A stretch of DNA of 64,000 bases from Capillimicrobium parvum (GCF_021172045.1 NZ_CP087164.1:3968001-4032000); one strand, 5' to 3'; shown: positions 52,525 through 63,104, numbered from the stretch's first letter. Notes: generated from the sequence alone by a model not told the origin. Program-made: numbers and translations.

Positions 52525-53228
52525 GCTCCGAGGTAGGCCTTCTGGACGTCGGGGTTCTCGCGCAGGCTGCTCGACACGTCCGCGAGCGCGACGGCGCCGG
52601 TCTCCAGCACGTAGCCACGGTTCGACACGCCCAGCGCGTAGTTGGCGTTCTGCTCCACCAGCAGGATCGTCGTGCCCTGGCGGTTGATCTCGGCGATGGT
52701 CTCGTAGATGCGCTCGACGAGGATCGGCGCGATGCCCATCGACGGCTCGTCGAGGAGCAGCAGTCGGGGCCGGCCCATCAGCGCACGCCCGATGGCGAGC
52801 ATCTGCTGCTCGCCGCCCGACATCGTGCCCGCCTTCTGGCGCTCGCGCTCCTGCAGCCGCGGGAACAGGGTGAACACGCGCTCCATGTCCTCCCCGACCT
52901 CGTTGTCGCGCCGCAGGTAGGCGCCGAGCTCGAGGTTCTCCCGCACCGACATCCGCTGGAAGCAGTGGCGGCCCTCGGGCGACTGCAGGATCCCGAGCCG
53001 GACGATCTCCTGCGGCGCCATCAGCGAGATGTCGCGGCCCTCGAAGCGGATCGCGCCGTCGCGCGGCGGCGTGAGCCCCGAGATGGACCGCAGCGTGGTC
53101 GACTTGCCGGCGCCGTTGGAGCCGATGAGCGTGACGATCTCGCCCTCGTTGACCTCGAGCGAGACGCCCTTGAGGGCCTCGATGTTGCCGTAGTACGTGT
53201 GGATGTCGTCGACCTCGAGGAGGCTCAC
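52521..53228 (-). CDS. livF: Branched-chain amino acid ABC transporter, ATPase LivF
   Basis: A 235-residue ABC ATPase: Walker A LIGSNGAGKSTTLRSISG, LivF-typical ILQSPEGRHCFQRMSVRENL, signature MSGGEQQMLAIGRALMGRP, Walker B LLLLDEPSMGIAP and H-loop region LLVEQNANYAL. It pairs with LivG to power LivHM. GTG start at 53228; a 26-bp repeat shared with the trp operon lies in the 56-bp gap to livG. Confidence 0.95.
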   Translation of the reverse strand: MSLLEVDDIHTYYGNIEALKGVSLEVNEGEIVTLIGSNGAGKSTTLRSISGLTPPRDGAIRFEGRDISLMAPQEIVRLGILQSPEGRHCFQRMSVRENLELGAYLRRDNEVGEDMERVFTLFPRLQERERQKAGTMSGGEQQMLAIGRALMGRPRLLLLDEPSMGIAPILVERIYETIAEINRQGTTILLVEQNANYALGVSNRGYVLETGAVALADVSSSLRENPDVQKAYLGA

Positions 53229-53252
53229 GATGAAACCGCCTTGCGGCTCGCG

Positions 53253-53278
53253 GCCGTCCGGTGTGAGAACGCGCGGGG
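53253..53278 (-). repeat. 26-bp intercistronic repeat, copy in the livG-livF gap
   Basis: It differs from the segment at 59950-59975 (trpB-trpA gap) at only three of 26 positions; the shared core on the plus strand includes GCCGTCC, GTGTGAG and CGCGGGG. Both copies lie just past the stop of the upstream gene in a same-strand operon. Confidence 0.75.
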
Positions 53279-53284
53279 CTCCAT

Positions 53285-54072
<788 letters not shown>

Positions 54073-54076
<4 letters not shown>

Positions 54077-55233
54077 GTGTGGCTCACCTCCACCAGGTCC
54101 GCCTCCGTCCCGGCGCCCACCCCCTCGCGCAGTTCGAGCTGCCTTCGTCGCTCGGGTATCAGCCCCTCGGGCCGCAGGATCATCATGATCACGAGCAGGA
54201 AGCCGAAGATGCCGAACGACAGGTCGGCGAGCTGGAAGTTGAGCCCCAGCTTGGCGGGGACGTCGTTGAGCACGTCGGGGATCAGGCGGTAGTTGATGAG
54301 CGACAGCGCCACCGCTCCGACCACGACGCCCCACACCGACCCGAGGCCGCCGAGGATGATCATCGCGAGGATGAAGATCGAGAACGAGAAGGCGAACTGG
54401 TCGGCGTTGACCGTGTTGAGGTAGGAGCCGAGGAACGTGCCCGAGATGCCGCCGAACGCGGCGCCGGCCGCGTAGGCCAGCAGCTTCGTCTTCACGAGCG
54501 GCACGCCCATCGACGCCGCCGCCACCTCGTCCTCGCGGATCGCGATCCACGCCCGCCCGAGTCGCGAGTCGCGCAGGCGGATGTTGACGAACAGCACGAC
54601 GAGCACCATCGCCAGCGCGGTCCAGTACCACGGCCTGAGGTTCAGCGGATTGAACGGATCGAGGCCGGGCAGCTTGATGGGGTCGATCGGCGTGATCCCC
54701 TGGCGCCCGGCGGTGAGCTTCGCGTCGTTGGTGAACGGCAGCGTGATCTCGTCGCCGTTGATGGCGAACACGCGCACGATCTCGCCGAACGCGAGGGTGA
54801 CGATCGCGATGTAGTCGCCGCGCAGGCGCAGCGTCGGCAGGCCGATGACGATGCCCGCGACCGCGCAGACGATGATCGCGATGACGACGACGATCAGCCA
54901 GTTGAGGTGGATGCCCGGCAGCACCTGCGCGAACTTGCTCACGCCCACGTGGACGTCCGCGTTGGCGAAGAAGCCGGACATGAACCAGCCGGTGCAGTAG
55001 GCCCCGAACGCGAAGAAGGCGACGTAGCCGAGATCGAGCAGGCCCGCGTAGCCGACGACGATGTTCAGGCCGAGCGCCATGACGACGTACGCCAGCGACA
55101 GCGTCATGTCGTCGACCCAGCCGTCGGCCTTGCCGAAGAACAGTGGGAAGACGATCGCCAGCGCGATCACGGCGCCGGCGAGCGCGCGGTTGCCCCACTT
55201 GCCGAGCTTCAGCGCTCCGAAGCGGTTGCTCAT
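54073..55233 (-). CDS. livM: Branched-chain amino acid ABC transporter permease LivM
   Basis: A 386-residue permease with about nine to ten helices: TLSLAYVVMALGLNIVVGYA then GLLDLGYVAFFAFGAY, LPTLRLRGDYIAIVTLAFGE, the EAA-like coupling loop around RLGRAWIAIREDEVAAASMG, and FAFSFSIFILAMIILGGLGS. An inserted loop (about 160-195) carries INGDEITLPFTNDAKLTAGR. ATG 55233 overlaps the livH stop (ATGA). Confidence 0.95.
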
Positions 55234-56303
55234 CCGGCCTCCCTCGTCTCCTCGCCCAGAAGGCCCTGGGGCCGGAAGACCATGATCAGGATCAGGTAGG
55301 CGAACACGACGGCCGGGGTCCACTCGGGGCCGATGCGGTTGTCGGAGATCTGCTGGATGCACCCGATGATCAGGCCGCCCAGCACAGCGCCCTTCAGGTT
55401 GCCGATGCCGCCCATGACCGCCGCGGTGAACGCCAGCAGGCCGGCCTGGAAGCCCTGGAAGAACCAGATCGTCGTCTGGTAGAGCGCGTAGACGAGGCCG
55501 GCGGCGCCGGCCAGCATCCCGCCGATGAGGAAGGTCAGCGCGATCGTCGTGTCGACGTTGATGCCCATCAGGCGCGCCGCCTCGGGGTCCTGCGCGGTGG
55601 CGCGCATCGCCCGCCCCAGCCGCGCCCGGCTGACGAACAGCGTCAGCAGGATCACCAGGGGGATCGTCACGGCGAACGCCAGCAGGTCCGCGCGCGACAC
55701 CACGATGCCGAAGACGCTGAAGACCTCCTGCTGGGCGTGGATGACGTCGTCGACGGAGGCCGGTGAGCCGCCGAGCCAGAGCAGGCCGACGTTCTGCAGC
55801 ACGAACGACATGCCCACGGCGGTGATCAGCGGGGCGAGCTTGGGCGCCGCGCGCAACGGCCGGTAGGCCACGCGTTCGATCATCACGTTGAGCAGCCCGC
55901 AGACCACCATGGCCACGATGAGCGACGCGGCGAGCCCGAAGACGATGCCGGCGACGCCGGTGGCGAGGCCCACGCCGATCAACGCCCAGAACTGCGACGC
56001 GGTGAACGAGCCGATCATGAAGACCTCGCCGTGGGCGAAGTTGATCAGCTCGATGATGCCGTAGACCAGCGTGTAGCCCAGCGCGATCAGCGCGAGGATC
56101 GAGCCGTTGGACAGCCCGGAGAAGAGGTTGTTCGCGATGCGAGTGAGATTGCCGTCCTGACTGAGGTCCTGGATGCCGTAGACGACCGGCAGGACCAGCA
56201 GGAGGATGATCAACCCGTACTTGTTGAGCCACGCGCGGATGCGGCCGCCGGCGCTCACGGAGAGCGCGGTGGGCGGTGGTGGCGCCTGAGAGCTGGCTTC
56301 CAT
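55230..56303 (-). CDS. livH: Branched-chain amino acid ABC transporter permease LivH
   Basis: A 357-residue permease: NLFSGLSNGSILALIALGYT then LVYGIIELINFAHGEVFMIG, AYRPLRAAPKLAPLITAVGM, the coupling loop RLGRAMRATAQDPEAARLMG and AGLLAFTAAVMGGIGNLKGA. The first 30 residues are a Pro/Ala-rich cytoplasmic tail longer than usual. A strong hairpin stands between it and the binding-protein gene. Confidence 0.95.
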   Translation of the reverse strand: MEASSQAPPPPTALSVSAGGRIRAWLNKYGLIILLLVLPVVYGIQDLSQDGNLTRIANNLFSGLSNGSILALIALGYTLVYGIIELINFAHGEVFMIGSFTASQFWALIGVGLATGVAGIVFGLAASLIVAMVVCGLLNVMIERVAYRPLRAAPKLAPLITAVGMSFVLQNVGLLWLGGSPASVDDVIHAQQEVFSVFGIVVSRADLLAFAVTIPLVILLTLFVSRARLGRAMRATAQDPEAARLMGINVDTTIALTFLIGGMLAGAAGLVYALYQTTIWFFQGFQAGLLAFTAAVMGGIGNLKGAVLGGLIIGCIQQISDNRIGPEWTPAVVFAYLILIMVFRPQGLLGEETREAG

Positions 56304-56337
56304 TCGCTGTGTCGACGTGGTGAGTGAGCCGTCGCGT

Positions 56338-56364
56338 CCGGGGCGGGCTACGCGCCCGCCCCGG
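56338..56364 (-). terminator. Strong intercistronic hairpin between livJ and livH
   Basis: CCGGGGCGGGC (56338-56348) pairs perfectly with GCCCGCCCCGG (56354-56364) around a five-base loop. Without a T-run it is more likely an attenuating or mRNA-protecting stem, which would make binding protein in excess over permease, as is usual for such operons. Confidence 0.7.
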
Positions 56365-56378
56365 TCGCGTTGCCTGCT

Positions 56379-57662
56379 CTACTGCTGCGCCTTGACGGCC
56401 TTGCTGAACGTCGGGTTCCCGTCGGGACCCACCGTGTAGATGCCGTAGTCGGTCAGCGTGGTGTCCCCGTTCTTGTCGAACGAGTACGTCCCGAGAACCG
56501 AGCTGCGGTCCTTCGTGGCGAACAGGGCGTCGAGGACGGCCTGCTTGTCGTCACCCTTGTCGCCGAGCCCCTTGATCGTGTCGATGAACAGCTGCATGCC
56601 TTCGTACCCGTAGATCGCGTACGGGTCGGGGGTCGCGTTGCCGTACTTCGCCTTGAACGCATCCAGGAACTTCCTGCCGCCCGGATACGCCTTGAGGTCG
56701 AGCGTCGCGACGGTGCACTTGAACCTCGGTGCCAGCGACTTCGGGATGCCCTGCTTGGAGGGGTTGGTGAAGCCGGACTCGCACACGCCGTCGGGGCCGT
56801 AGAGCTTCGCGTTCGGAAGCGCCGCCGCGACGTCCTTGTTGATCTGCACCGCACCGTTGGCGGTCACGCCGGAGAACACGAAGCAGTCCGCGCCCTGGCC
56901 CTTGATCTTCGAGGCGTAGGAGCGGAAGTTCGGCGCCGACTTGTCGATGCCCTCGTTCGAGACGATGTTGACGCCGACGTTCTTCGCCTGGATCTCCATC
57001 AGGCGGGCCAGGCCCGCGCCATAGGTCTCCTTGTCGTTGGCGATCGCGACCTTCGTGCAGCCGTCGTTCTTCATCAGCGTCAGCAGCGCCGCCGACTGGA
57101 TCGTGTCGCGCGGCACGATGCGCAGGTACGTGCGCTTGCCCGTCGGGTAGTACTTGTCGGGCTCACCCTTCTCAGAGCCCGGCTCGCTGGTGGTCAGGCC
57201 GACGTACGTGTTCGCCGGTGAGACCTGCGGGATCCCGGCCTGGTTGAGGATCGGGATCGAGATCGCGCTCGCACCCGAGTTGAACTCACCGATGTAGCCG
57301 ACCGCCTTCGGGTCCTGGGCGACCTTCCGCGCGTCCTGCGCGGTGGCTCCCGGATCCCAGTTGCCGGCCTGAGCGGTCGAGTCGTCGAGCGACTCGTACT
57401 TGATCGTCCAGGCCCCTGCCTTGTTCTTCGCCTGGTCGAGCGCCAACTTGATGCCGTCGACCATCGCGGCAGTCTGATCCTTCGACGCGCCCTGCAATGG
57501 CAGGCTCGAGTAGATGTCGACGGTGCCGCCGGCGCTGGCGGTGCTGGCGCCCGTGCTTGCACCGGTGCTTCCTCCGCCGCCGTTGTCGTTGCCTCCGCAT
57601 GCGGCCGCGCCAAGCGCGAGCGCACCGACGCAACCGACGACGGCCATGGAACGTAGCCTCAC
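56379..57662 (-). CDS. Branched-chain amino acid ABC transporter substrate-binding lipoprotein
   Basis: A 427-residue lipoprotein: signal VVGCVGALALGAAAC with the lipobox cysteine, a Gly/Ser/Ala linker, and a type I periplasmic-binding fold (VDIYSSLPLQGASKDQTAAM, VGYIGEFNSGASAISIPILN QAGIPQVSP, CTKVAIANDKETYGAGLARL, YGYEGMQLFIDTIKGLG). GGAGGG precedes the GTG start at 57662. It delivers the amino acid or a related ligand to LivHM. The gene lies first in the liv operon, after the paralogue at 57753. Confidence 0.93.
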   Translation of the reverse strand: MRLRSMAVVGCVGALALGAAACGGNDNGGGGSTGASTGASTASAGGTVDIYSSLPLQGASKDQTAAMVDGIKLALDQAKNKAGAWTIKYESLDDSTAQAGNWDPGATAQDARKVAQDPKAVGYIGEFNSGASAISIPILNQAGIPQVSPANTYVGLTTSEPGSEKGEPDKYYPTGKRTYLRIVPRDTIQSAALLTLMKNDGCTKVAIANDKETYGAGLARLMEIQAKNVGVNIVSNEGIDKSAPNFRSYASKIKGQGADCFVFSGVTANGAVQINKDVAAALPNAKLYGPDGVCESGFTNPSKQGIPKSLAPRFKCTVATLDLKAYPGGRKFLDAFKAKYGNATPDPYAIYGYEGMQLFIDTIKGLGDKGDDKQAVLDALFATKDRSSVLGTYSFDKNGDTTLTDYGIYTVGPDGNPTFSKAVKAQQ

Positions 57663-57752
57663 GTAATTCCCTCCAGTCAGAGTGAAGCTGATGTGCGGGC
57701 GGGATAGTACGCCCCCACGAGGTCGGAGAGCAATCGACAACTGGTCCTGCAG

Positions 57753-58904
57753 TCAGTCGACCACGAGCTCGCGGTCGTACGCCAGGCCCGTCGGCGAGGC
57801 TCGCCAGAGCGCCAGGCGCTCTGGCGGGTCGGGCAGAGCGAGGTAGGCGTCGACCACCGCGCGACGGTCGTTGCCGTCCTGCCCCGCCCGCTCGATCGCC
57901 TCCAGCACGCGGCGCATCGCGTCGCGCCCGTACGGCGCCCACGGTCCCGGCGGCCGGCCGAACTGCCGCGCGAAGCGGGCGGTGAACGCGGCGTCCGGCT
58001 GCGGCGGGCCGACGATGACGACCGAGGAGGCGGCGGGGCCGAGCGAGCGCGCGACGCCGTCGTCGGACAGCGCCGCCGGCGCCACCATCCACAGCCCGGG
58101 CATCTCGTGGTGCAGCGCGCGGAACAGGCCGGCCGGCGCGTCGTGGACGGTTGCCGCGAACGTCGCGCAGTCGGGCCCGCGCTGCGCGACGTCCTGCGCG
58201 GCGCGCTCGCGCGCGTCGGGCTCGGTCCGGACCTGGTCGTCATAGACGACGCGCATCCCGAGGCGGTCCGCGGCCTTGCCGACGAGCTCGGCGAGGCTGG
58301 CGTCGAAGGCGCTGGGCGCCCGCAGGAGCGCGATGCGCCGGCAGCCGTGCTCGTGCATGAGCTCCGCGATCGCGCGCGACTGGGTGGCGTCGCGCGGGGC
58401 CATGCGGCTGAACGTGGCCTCACCCGACGGCCGGTACTTGGCGGGCTCCCCCGCGCCCGACCCGTCGCCACCGGTGAAGCCGTCGTAGGTGGCGCCCGGG
58501 CTGACCTGCAGGATGCCCTGCTCGTTGAGCGGCGGCAGCGAGAGCGCGGTCGCCGCGGCGTCCTGCCCGCCGACGTAGGCGATGGCGTGTGGGTCCGCGG
58601 CGGCGACCTTGGCGGCCTCGAGCGTCGCGTCGGGCTTGAACTCGCCGGCGGGCCCCGCATCGTCGAGCGTACGGAGGCTGACGGGATAGGTGCGCGGGGT
58701 GCCGGCGATCTCCCCGATCGCCATCTGCTCGCCGTCGAGCACGTCGCGGGCGCGCTCGGCGGCGGCGCCGCGCAGCGGCAGGGCGGAGTAGATCGTCAGG
58801 TCGTCGGGCGGCGTCGTCGTCTGCGGGCCGGAGCTGCCGCAGGCGAGGAGGACGCACGCCAGCACCCCGGCGGTGAGGACGCAGATGATGGCCCGCGAAC
58901 GCAC
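57753..58904 (-). CDS. Second substrate-binding lipoprotein, diverged LivJ-like paralogue
   Basis: A 383-residue lipoprotein (lipobox VLLACGSSG) with the same plan as LivJ: LTIYSALPLRGAAAERARDV, IAYVGGQDAAATALSLPPLN EQGILQVSPGATYDGFTGGD, RMAPRDATQSRAIAELMHEH and APYGRDAMRRVLEAIERAG. It is shorter and much diverged, so it probably binds a different ligand for the same permease, or works as a sensor. It lies 90 bp upstream of the LivJ-type gene and has no permease of its own here. Confidence 0.85.
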   Translation of the reverse strand: MRSRAIICVLTAGVLACVLLACGSSGPQTTTPPDDLTIYSALPLRGAAAERARDVLDGEQMAIGEIAGTPRTYPVSLRTLDDAGPAGEFKPDATLEAAKVAAADPHAIAYVGGQDAAATALSLPPLNEQGILQVSPGATYDGFTGGDGSGAGEPAKYRPSGEATFSRMAPRDATQSRAIAELMHEHGCRRIALLRAPSAFDASLAELVGKAADRLGMRVVYDDQVRTEPDARERAAQDVAQRGPDCATFAATVHDAPAGLFRALHHEMPGLWMVAPAALSDDGVARSLGPAASSVVIVGPPQPDAAFTARFARQFGRPPGPWAPYGRDAMRRVLEAIERAGQDGNDRRAVVDAYLALPDPPERLALWRASPTGLAYDRELVVD

Positions 58905-58917
58905 GGCGGGCCGGGAA

Positions 58918-59082
58918 CTAGTCGGTGCGGTTGCCCGGAAGCGAGGGAAGGACGATGCGTACCGTCGCGGCCAGGAAGAGGACCAGCGCGGTCAGCATGA
59001 AGGCGTCGAACCCCTTGACGCCGATCGACCAGAGGACGATCCAGATGACGAGCCCGAACGTTGCGGCAACGGTGAGAAACAT
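58918..59082 (-). CDS. 54-residue membrane protein downstream of trpA
   Basis: The frame reads MFLTVAATFGLVIWIVLWSI, then GVKGFDAFMLTALVLFLAAT, then VRIVLPSLPGNRTD: two helices with a short turn. TAGGAT nine bases before ATG 59082 may give it its own promoter although it follows trpA by only 12 bp. This size and layout are common among actinobacterial small membrane proteins; no function is known. Confidence 0.7.
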   Translation of the reverse strand: MFLTVAATFGLVIWIVLWSIGVKGFDAFMLTALVLFLAATVRIVLPSLPGNRTD

Positions 59083-59094
59083 GCGAGCGGGATC

Positions 59095-59925
59095 CTATCC
59101 GACGGGGGCGGCGGAGTCGGTGTGGGCGGGCGGCGCCGCCAATCCCGCGGCCAGCTCGGCCACGAGGCGCCCGACCTCCGTCGCCGGGTCCTGCGCCTCG
59201 GCGGCGGCGCGGACGAGCCGCGAGCCGACGATGACGCCGTCGGCGCCATCGGCCGCCGCCCGTGCGGCGTCCTCGGGGGTCGAGATGCCGAAGCCGAGCG
59301 CCACGGGGACGCTCGTCGACCGCTTGACCCGGGCCAGCAGCTCCGACGCGTCGCCGCCCCGGCGCTCCCCGGTCGTGCCGGTCACCGCGACGGTGTAGAC
59401 GAAGCCGCGCGCCAGCGCCCCGATGCGCGCCAGGCGGTCGTCCGGCGTGGTCGGCGCCACCAGCGCGACGAGGGCGAGGCCGGCGGCATCGCACGCGTCG
59501 CGCAGCTCGGCGGACTCCTCGAGCGGGACGTCGGGCACGATCAGCCCGGCCGCCCCGGCCCGCGCCGCCTGGTCGACGAAGCGTTCGATCCCGCGCGCGA
59601 GCAGGATGTTCACGTAGGTCATGAGCACGACGGGCGCCCGGGGCGCCAGCGCCGCGCAGACCTCGAGGACGCCGTCGGTCGTCGCCCCGGCGGCCAGCGC
59701 GGCGGTGCCGGCGGCCTGGATCACGGGCCCGTCGGCGAGCGGGTCGGAGAACGGGATGCCGAGCTCGAGGAGGTCGGCGCCCGCGTCGATGCAGGCGTCG
59801 CCGATGCGCCGCGACGTGTCGAGATCCGGGAAGCCGCCCATGAGGTACGGCATGAGCGCGGCGCGCTTGTCGGCGCCCGCGAAGGCGGCCGCGATGTGCT
59901 CGATGCCGGTCATGTGCCCGCTCAC
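59095..59925 (-). CDS. trpA: Tryptophan synthase alpha chain
   Basis: A 276-residue TIM barrel that cleaves indole-glycerol phosphate. LMPYLMGGFPDLDTSRRIGD, ADLLELGIPFSDPLADGPVI (catalytic Glu and the Asp after it), VLMTYVNILLARGIERFVDQ, LIVPDVPLEE, VTGTTGERRGG and LGFGISTPEDAARAAADGAD are all family landmarks. The start is GTG 59925 or the in-frame ATG 59913. The 52-bp gap after trpB contains the 26-bp repeat shared with the liv operon. Confidence 0.96.
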   Translation of the reverse strand: MSGHMTGIEHIAAAFAGADKRAALMPYLMGGFPDLDTSRRIGDACIDAGADLLELGIPFSDPLADGPVIQAAGTAALAAGATTDGVLEVCAALAPRAPVVLMTYVNILLARGIERFVDQAARAGAAGLIVPDVPLEESAELRDACDAAGLALVALVAPTTPDDRLARIGALARGFVYTVAVTGTTGERRGGDASELLARVKRSTSVPVALGFGISTPEDAARAAADGADGVIVGSRLVRAAAEAQDPATEVGRLVAELAAGLAAPPAHTDSAAPVG

Positions 59926-59949
59926 GATCCGATCCGTCCCAGGGTCGAA

Positions 59950-59975
59950 GCCGTCCTGTGTGAGGACCCGCGGGG
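59950..59975 (-). repeat. 26-bp intercistronic repeat, copy in the trpB-trpA gap
   Basis: Partner of 53253-53278 (23 of 26 identical). This copy extends into an imperfect palindrome, GTGAGGACCCGCGGGGTC followed by TCAC, so the RNA could form a hairpin between the trpB stop and the trpA start. Confidence 0.75.
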
Positions 59976-59977
59976 TC

Positions 59978-61156
59978 TCACTCGATGCCCAGCCGCTCGA
60001 GCGCCTCGGCCAGGTCCTTGTCGCCGCGACCGGACAGGCAGATCAGGTCCAGCTCGCCCGCGCCCTCGCCGAGGACCCAGGCGACCGCGTGTGAGGACTC
60101 GAGCGCCGGGATGATGCCCTCGAGCTCGGCCAGGGTCCGGAACGCGTCCAGCGCCTGCACGTCGGTGACCGCCTCGTAGCGCGCGCGCCCCGTGTCGCGC
60201 AGATGCGCGTGCTGCGGGCCGGTGCCGGGGTAGTCGAGCCCCGCCGAGATCGAGTGCGCCTCGCGGATCTGGCCGTCCTCGGTCTGCATGAGCGCCGACA
60301 TCGCGCCGTGCAGGACGCCCGCCCGGCCGCCGACGGTCAGCGGGGCGCCGTGGCGCATGGTCGCCAGGCCGTCGCCCCCGGCCTCGACGCCGATCAGCTC
60401 CACACCGGGGTCGTCGAGGAACGCGGCGAAGGCGCCGAGCGCGTTGGACCCGCCGCCCACGCAGGCGACGACGCGACCCGGCAGGCGGCCGTGGCGCTCG
60501 AGGATCTCGGCGCGCGCCTCGTCACCGATGCGGCGCTGCAGGTCGCGCACCATCGCCGGATACGGCGCGGGCCCGACCACGGAGCCGATGACGTAGTACG
60601 TCGTCGCGACGTTCGTCACCCAGTCGCGGATCGCCTCCGACGTGGCCTCCTTCAGCGTCCGCGCGCCCGCCTCGACGGGATGGACGCTCGCCCCCAGCAG
60701 CTGCATCCGCAGGACGTTGGGCCGCTGGCGGCGCATGTCCTCGGTGCCCATGAACACGACGCACTCGATCCCGAGCAGCGCGCAGGCCGTGGCGGTGGCG
60801 ACGCCATGGGAGCCGGCCCCCGTCTCGGCGATGATCCGCTCCTTGCCCATCCGCCGGGCGAGCAGCGCCTGGCCGAGCGCGTTGTTGAGCTTGTGCGAGC
60901 CGGTGTGCATGAGGTCCTCGCGCTTGAGCAGGACCGTGCGGCCGACGCGCTCGCTCAGGCGCTCGGCGTGGTAGAGCGGGGTCGGGCGCCCGCAGTAGTC
61001 GCGCAGCAGGCCGTCGAGCTCGGCATGGAAGGCGGCGTCGCCGCGCGCCTGCACCCACGCCGCCTCGAGCTCCTCGAGCGCGGGCATGAGCGTCTCGGGG
61101 ACGTACTGGCCGCCGTAGGGGCCGAAGCGGCGCTCGACGGCCTCGGCGGGCGTCAT
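59978..61156 (-). CDS. trpB: Tryptophan synthase beta chain
   Basis: A 392-residue PLP enzyme that joins indole with serine. [20 protein letters not shown], the PLP lysine in [40 protein letters not shown], the phosphate loop [19 protein letters not shown] and [20 protein letters not shown] are all present. ATG 61156 overlaps the trpF stop (ATGA). Confidence 0.97.
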   Translation of the reverse strand: MTPAEAVERRFGPYGGQYVPETLMPALEELEAAWVQARGDAAFHAELDGLLRDYCGRPTPLYHAERLSERVGRTVLLKREDLMHTGSHKLNNALGQALLARRMGKERIIAETGAGSHGVATATACALLGIECVVFMGTEDMRRQRPNVLRMQLLGASVHPVEAGARTLKEATSEAIRDWVTNVATTYYVIGSVVGPAPYPAMVRDLQRRIGDEARAEILERHGRLPGRVVACVGGGSNALGAFAAFLDDPGVELIGVEAGGDGLATMRHGAPLTVGGRAGVLHGAMSALMQTEDGQIREAHSISAGLDYPGTGPQHAHLRDTGRARYEAVTDVQALDAFRTLAELEGIIPALESSHAVAWVLGEGAGELDLICLSGRGDKDLAEALERLGIE

Positions 61157-61839
61157 GCGTCGGCCTCCGCGGCCGCGGGCCCGGGCTCGGCGACCGCGGC
61201 CGGCTCCGGGACGGGAGCCAGCGCCGCGTCCGTCTCGGCGACGGCGGCGAAGAACGCCTCGAGCACGTCGGGGTCCTTGCGGCCCGGCTCGGCCTCCACG
61301 CCGCTGGCCACGTCGACCGCGAACGGCTCGGCCGCGACGATCGCGGCGCCGACGTTCTCGGGCGTCAGCCCGCCCGCGAGCAGGAGCGGGATGTCCGCGC
61401 GGCGCGCGCGCAGCAGCACCGGGTCGACGGGCTCGCCGGGGCGCGCGCTGTCGAGCAGGTGGAAGTCCACGGAGCGGTACGCGTCGAGCGCGCGCACGTC
61501 GCCGGCGTCGCCCACGCGCACCGCGCGGATGACCTTCGCCCCGGTGCGCCGCCCGACCTCCGAGCAGAACGCCGGCCCCTCGTCGCCGTGCAGCTGCACG
61601 AGGTCGAAGCCGATGCGGTCGTGCAGGCGCACGATCTCGTCGAGCGGGTGGTTGACGAAGACCCCGGCGACGAGCGTCCGGCGCTTGACCGCGGCGGCGA
61701 TCCGCGCCGCCTCGGCGGGCCGGCACCGGCGCGGCGACGGGCGGTGGAAGATGCAGCCCACCGCCCAGGCGCCGAGCTCCACCGCGCGCTCAGCGTCGTC
61801 GACGTTGGTGATGCCGCAGATCTTCACGTTCGTGGCCAC
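61153..61839 (-). CDS. trpF: Phosphoribosylanthranilate isomerase
   Basis: A 228-residue TIM barrel: [20 protein letters not shown] (catalytic Cys), [48 protein letters not shown], the catalytic Asp in [25 protein letters not shown] and [16 protein letters not shown] 25-residue Ala/Pro tail is extra. Many actinobacteria (Streptomyces, Mycobacterium) lack trpF and use PriA instead, so its presence is informative about lineage. Confidence 0.95.
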   Translation of the reverse strand: MATNVKICGITNVDDAERAVELGAWAVGCIFHRPSPRRCRPAEAARIAAAVKRRTLVAGVFVNHPLDEIVRLHDRIGFDLVQLHGDEGPAFCSEVGRRTGAKVIRAVRVGDAGDVRALDAYRSVDFHLLDSARPGEPVDPVLLRARRADIPLLLAGGLTPENVGAAIVAAEPFAVDVASGVEAEPGRKDPDVLEAFFAAVAETDAALAPVPEPAAVAEPGPAAAEADA

Positions 61840-61922
61840 GCCCCCATTCTCGCAAGGCGGGCCCGGCAGCGATCCGACGTCTCGCGGCCGCCCCCGCCCG
61901 CGGCTGACGCCCCGGCGCCGGC

Positions 61923-63104
61923 TCAGCCCGACTGCTGGGCGCTCGGCCGGTTGCCGAGCGTGATCTCGGCGCTCATCTTGCGCCCGCCGCGCAGGAACGT
62001 CACCTTGATGCGGTCGCCCGGCTTCTTGGAGGAGACGATCGCGGCGACGTCGTCGCTCGTGACGATGCGGCGGCCGTCGATCTGGGTGATGATGTCGCCG
62101 CCGAGCTGCACCGACTCGCCCGTCGCCAGCTGCGCCGAGATGGCGCCCGCCTTCAGGCCCGCCTTGTCCGCCGACGAGCCGCGTTCGACGGTCTGGATGA
62201 GCGCGCCCTGGCGCACCGGCAGCCCGGCGCCGTCGAGCGAGCCGTCGATCGTGCGGGTGCTGATGCCGAGGTACGCGCGCTTGACCGGCTCGCCGCGCTT
62301 GAGCGCCGGCAGGACCTGCTCGGCGGTGTCGATCGGCACCGCGAAGCCGATGCCGACGTTGCCGCCGCCCGAGCCGCCGGTCGCGATCTGCGAGTTGATC
62401 CCGATCACGCGCCCCGCGGCGTCGAGCAGCGGGCCGCCGCTGTTGCCGGGGTTGATCGCCGCGTCCGTCTGCAGCACGTCGCGGATCGCGAAGCCGTTGG
62501 GCGCCTGGATCTGGCGCTGCAGGGCGGAGATCACGCCGGTGGTCAGCGTGCGGTCCAGCCCGTACGGGTTGCCGATGGCGAGGACCGGGTCGCCGACCTG
62601 CACGGACTTCGCGCTGCCGAGCCGCAGCGGGTGGAGGTCGATGCCGTCGGGTTCGACGCGCAGCAGCGCGATGTCGTTGTCGGTGTCCTTGCCGACGACT
62701 CGGGCGTCGACGGTCTTGTCGTTGTCGAACTGGACCGTGATCTTCACCGCGCCGTCGACGACGTGGGCGTTCGTGAGGATGTCGCCGGCCGAGTCGATGA
62801 CGAAGCCGGAGCCGGTCGCCTCCCCCTGCTGGGGCTGGCCGAAGCCGAACGGCGACTGGCTCTGCGCGACGACCTGCGCTCGCACGAAGACGACGCCCGG
62901 CGCGTCGCGCTTGTAGATGTCGCGGGCGGTCAGCCGCTCGCCGGCGTTCGCCGAGCGCGTGCTCGGCGAGTCCTGCAGCGCGGCCTGCTCGATCACCGTG
63001 GTCGTGGTGTGGTCGGTGCCGCCGACGCCGAGCAGGACCGCCACGGCCACGGCCACGGCACCGCCCAGCAGACCGGCGAGGACCGGTATCGCTGCCTTCC
63101 TCAT
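61923..63104 (-). CDS. HtrA/DegP-type membrane-anchored serine protease
   Basis: A 393-residue trypsin-like protease with an N-terminal anchor helix (AAIPVLAGLLGGAVAVAVAV). The triad is His in ILTNAHVVDGA, Asp in DTDNDIALLRV and Ser in INPGNSGGPLLDA; a PDZ domain follows (about 285-380; RAYLGISTRTIDG, GALIQTVERGSSADKAGLKA, GGDIITQIDGRRI). It handles damaged proteins outside the membrane. It sits between trpC and trpF, after the trpC terminator, so it should have its own promoter. Confidence 0.95.
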   Translation of the reverse strand: MRKAAIPVLAGLLGGAVAVAVAVLLGVGGTDHTTTTVIEQAALQDSPSTRSANAGERLTARDIYKRDAPGVVFVRAQVVAQSQSPFGFGQPQQGEATGSGFVIDSAGDILTNAHVVDGAVKITVQFDNDKTVDARVVGKDTDNDIALLRVEPDGIDLHPLRLGSAKSVQVGDPVLAIGNPYGLDRTLTTGVISALQRQIQAPNGFAIRDVLQTDAAINPGNSGGPLLDAAGRVIGINSQIATGGSGGGNVGIGFAVPIDTAEQVLPALKRGEPVKRAYLGISTRTIDGSLDGAGLPVRQGALIQTVERGSSADKAGLKAGAISAQLATGESVQLGGDIITQIDGRRIVTSDDVAAIVSSKKPGDRIKVTFLRGGRKMSAEITLGNRPSAQQSG

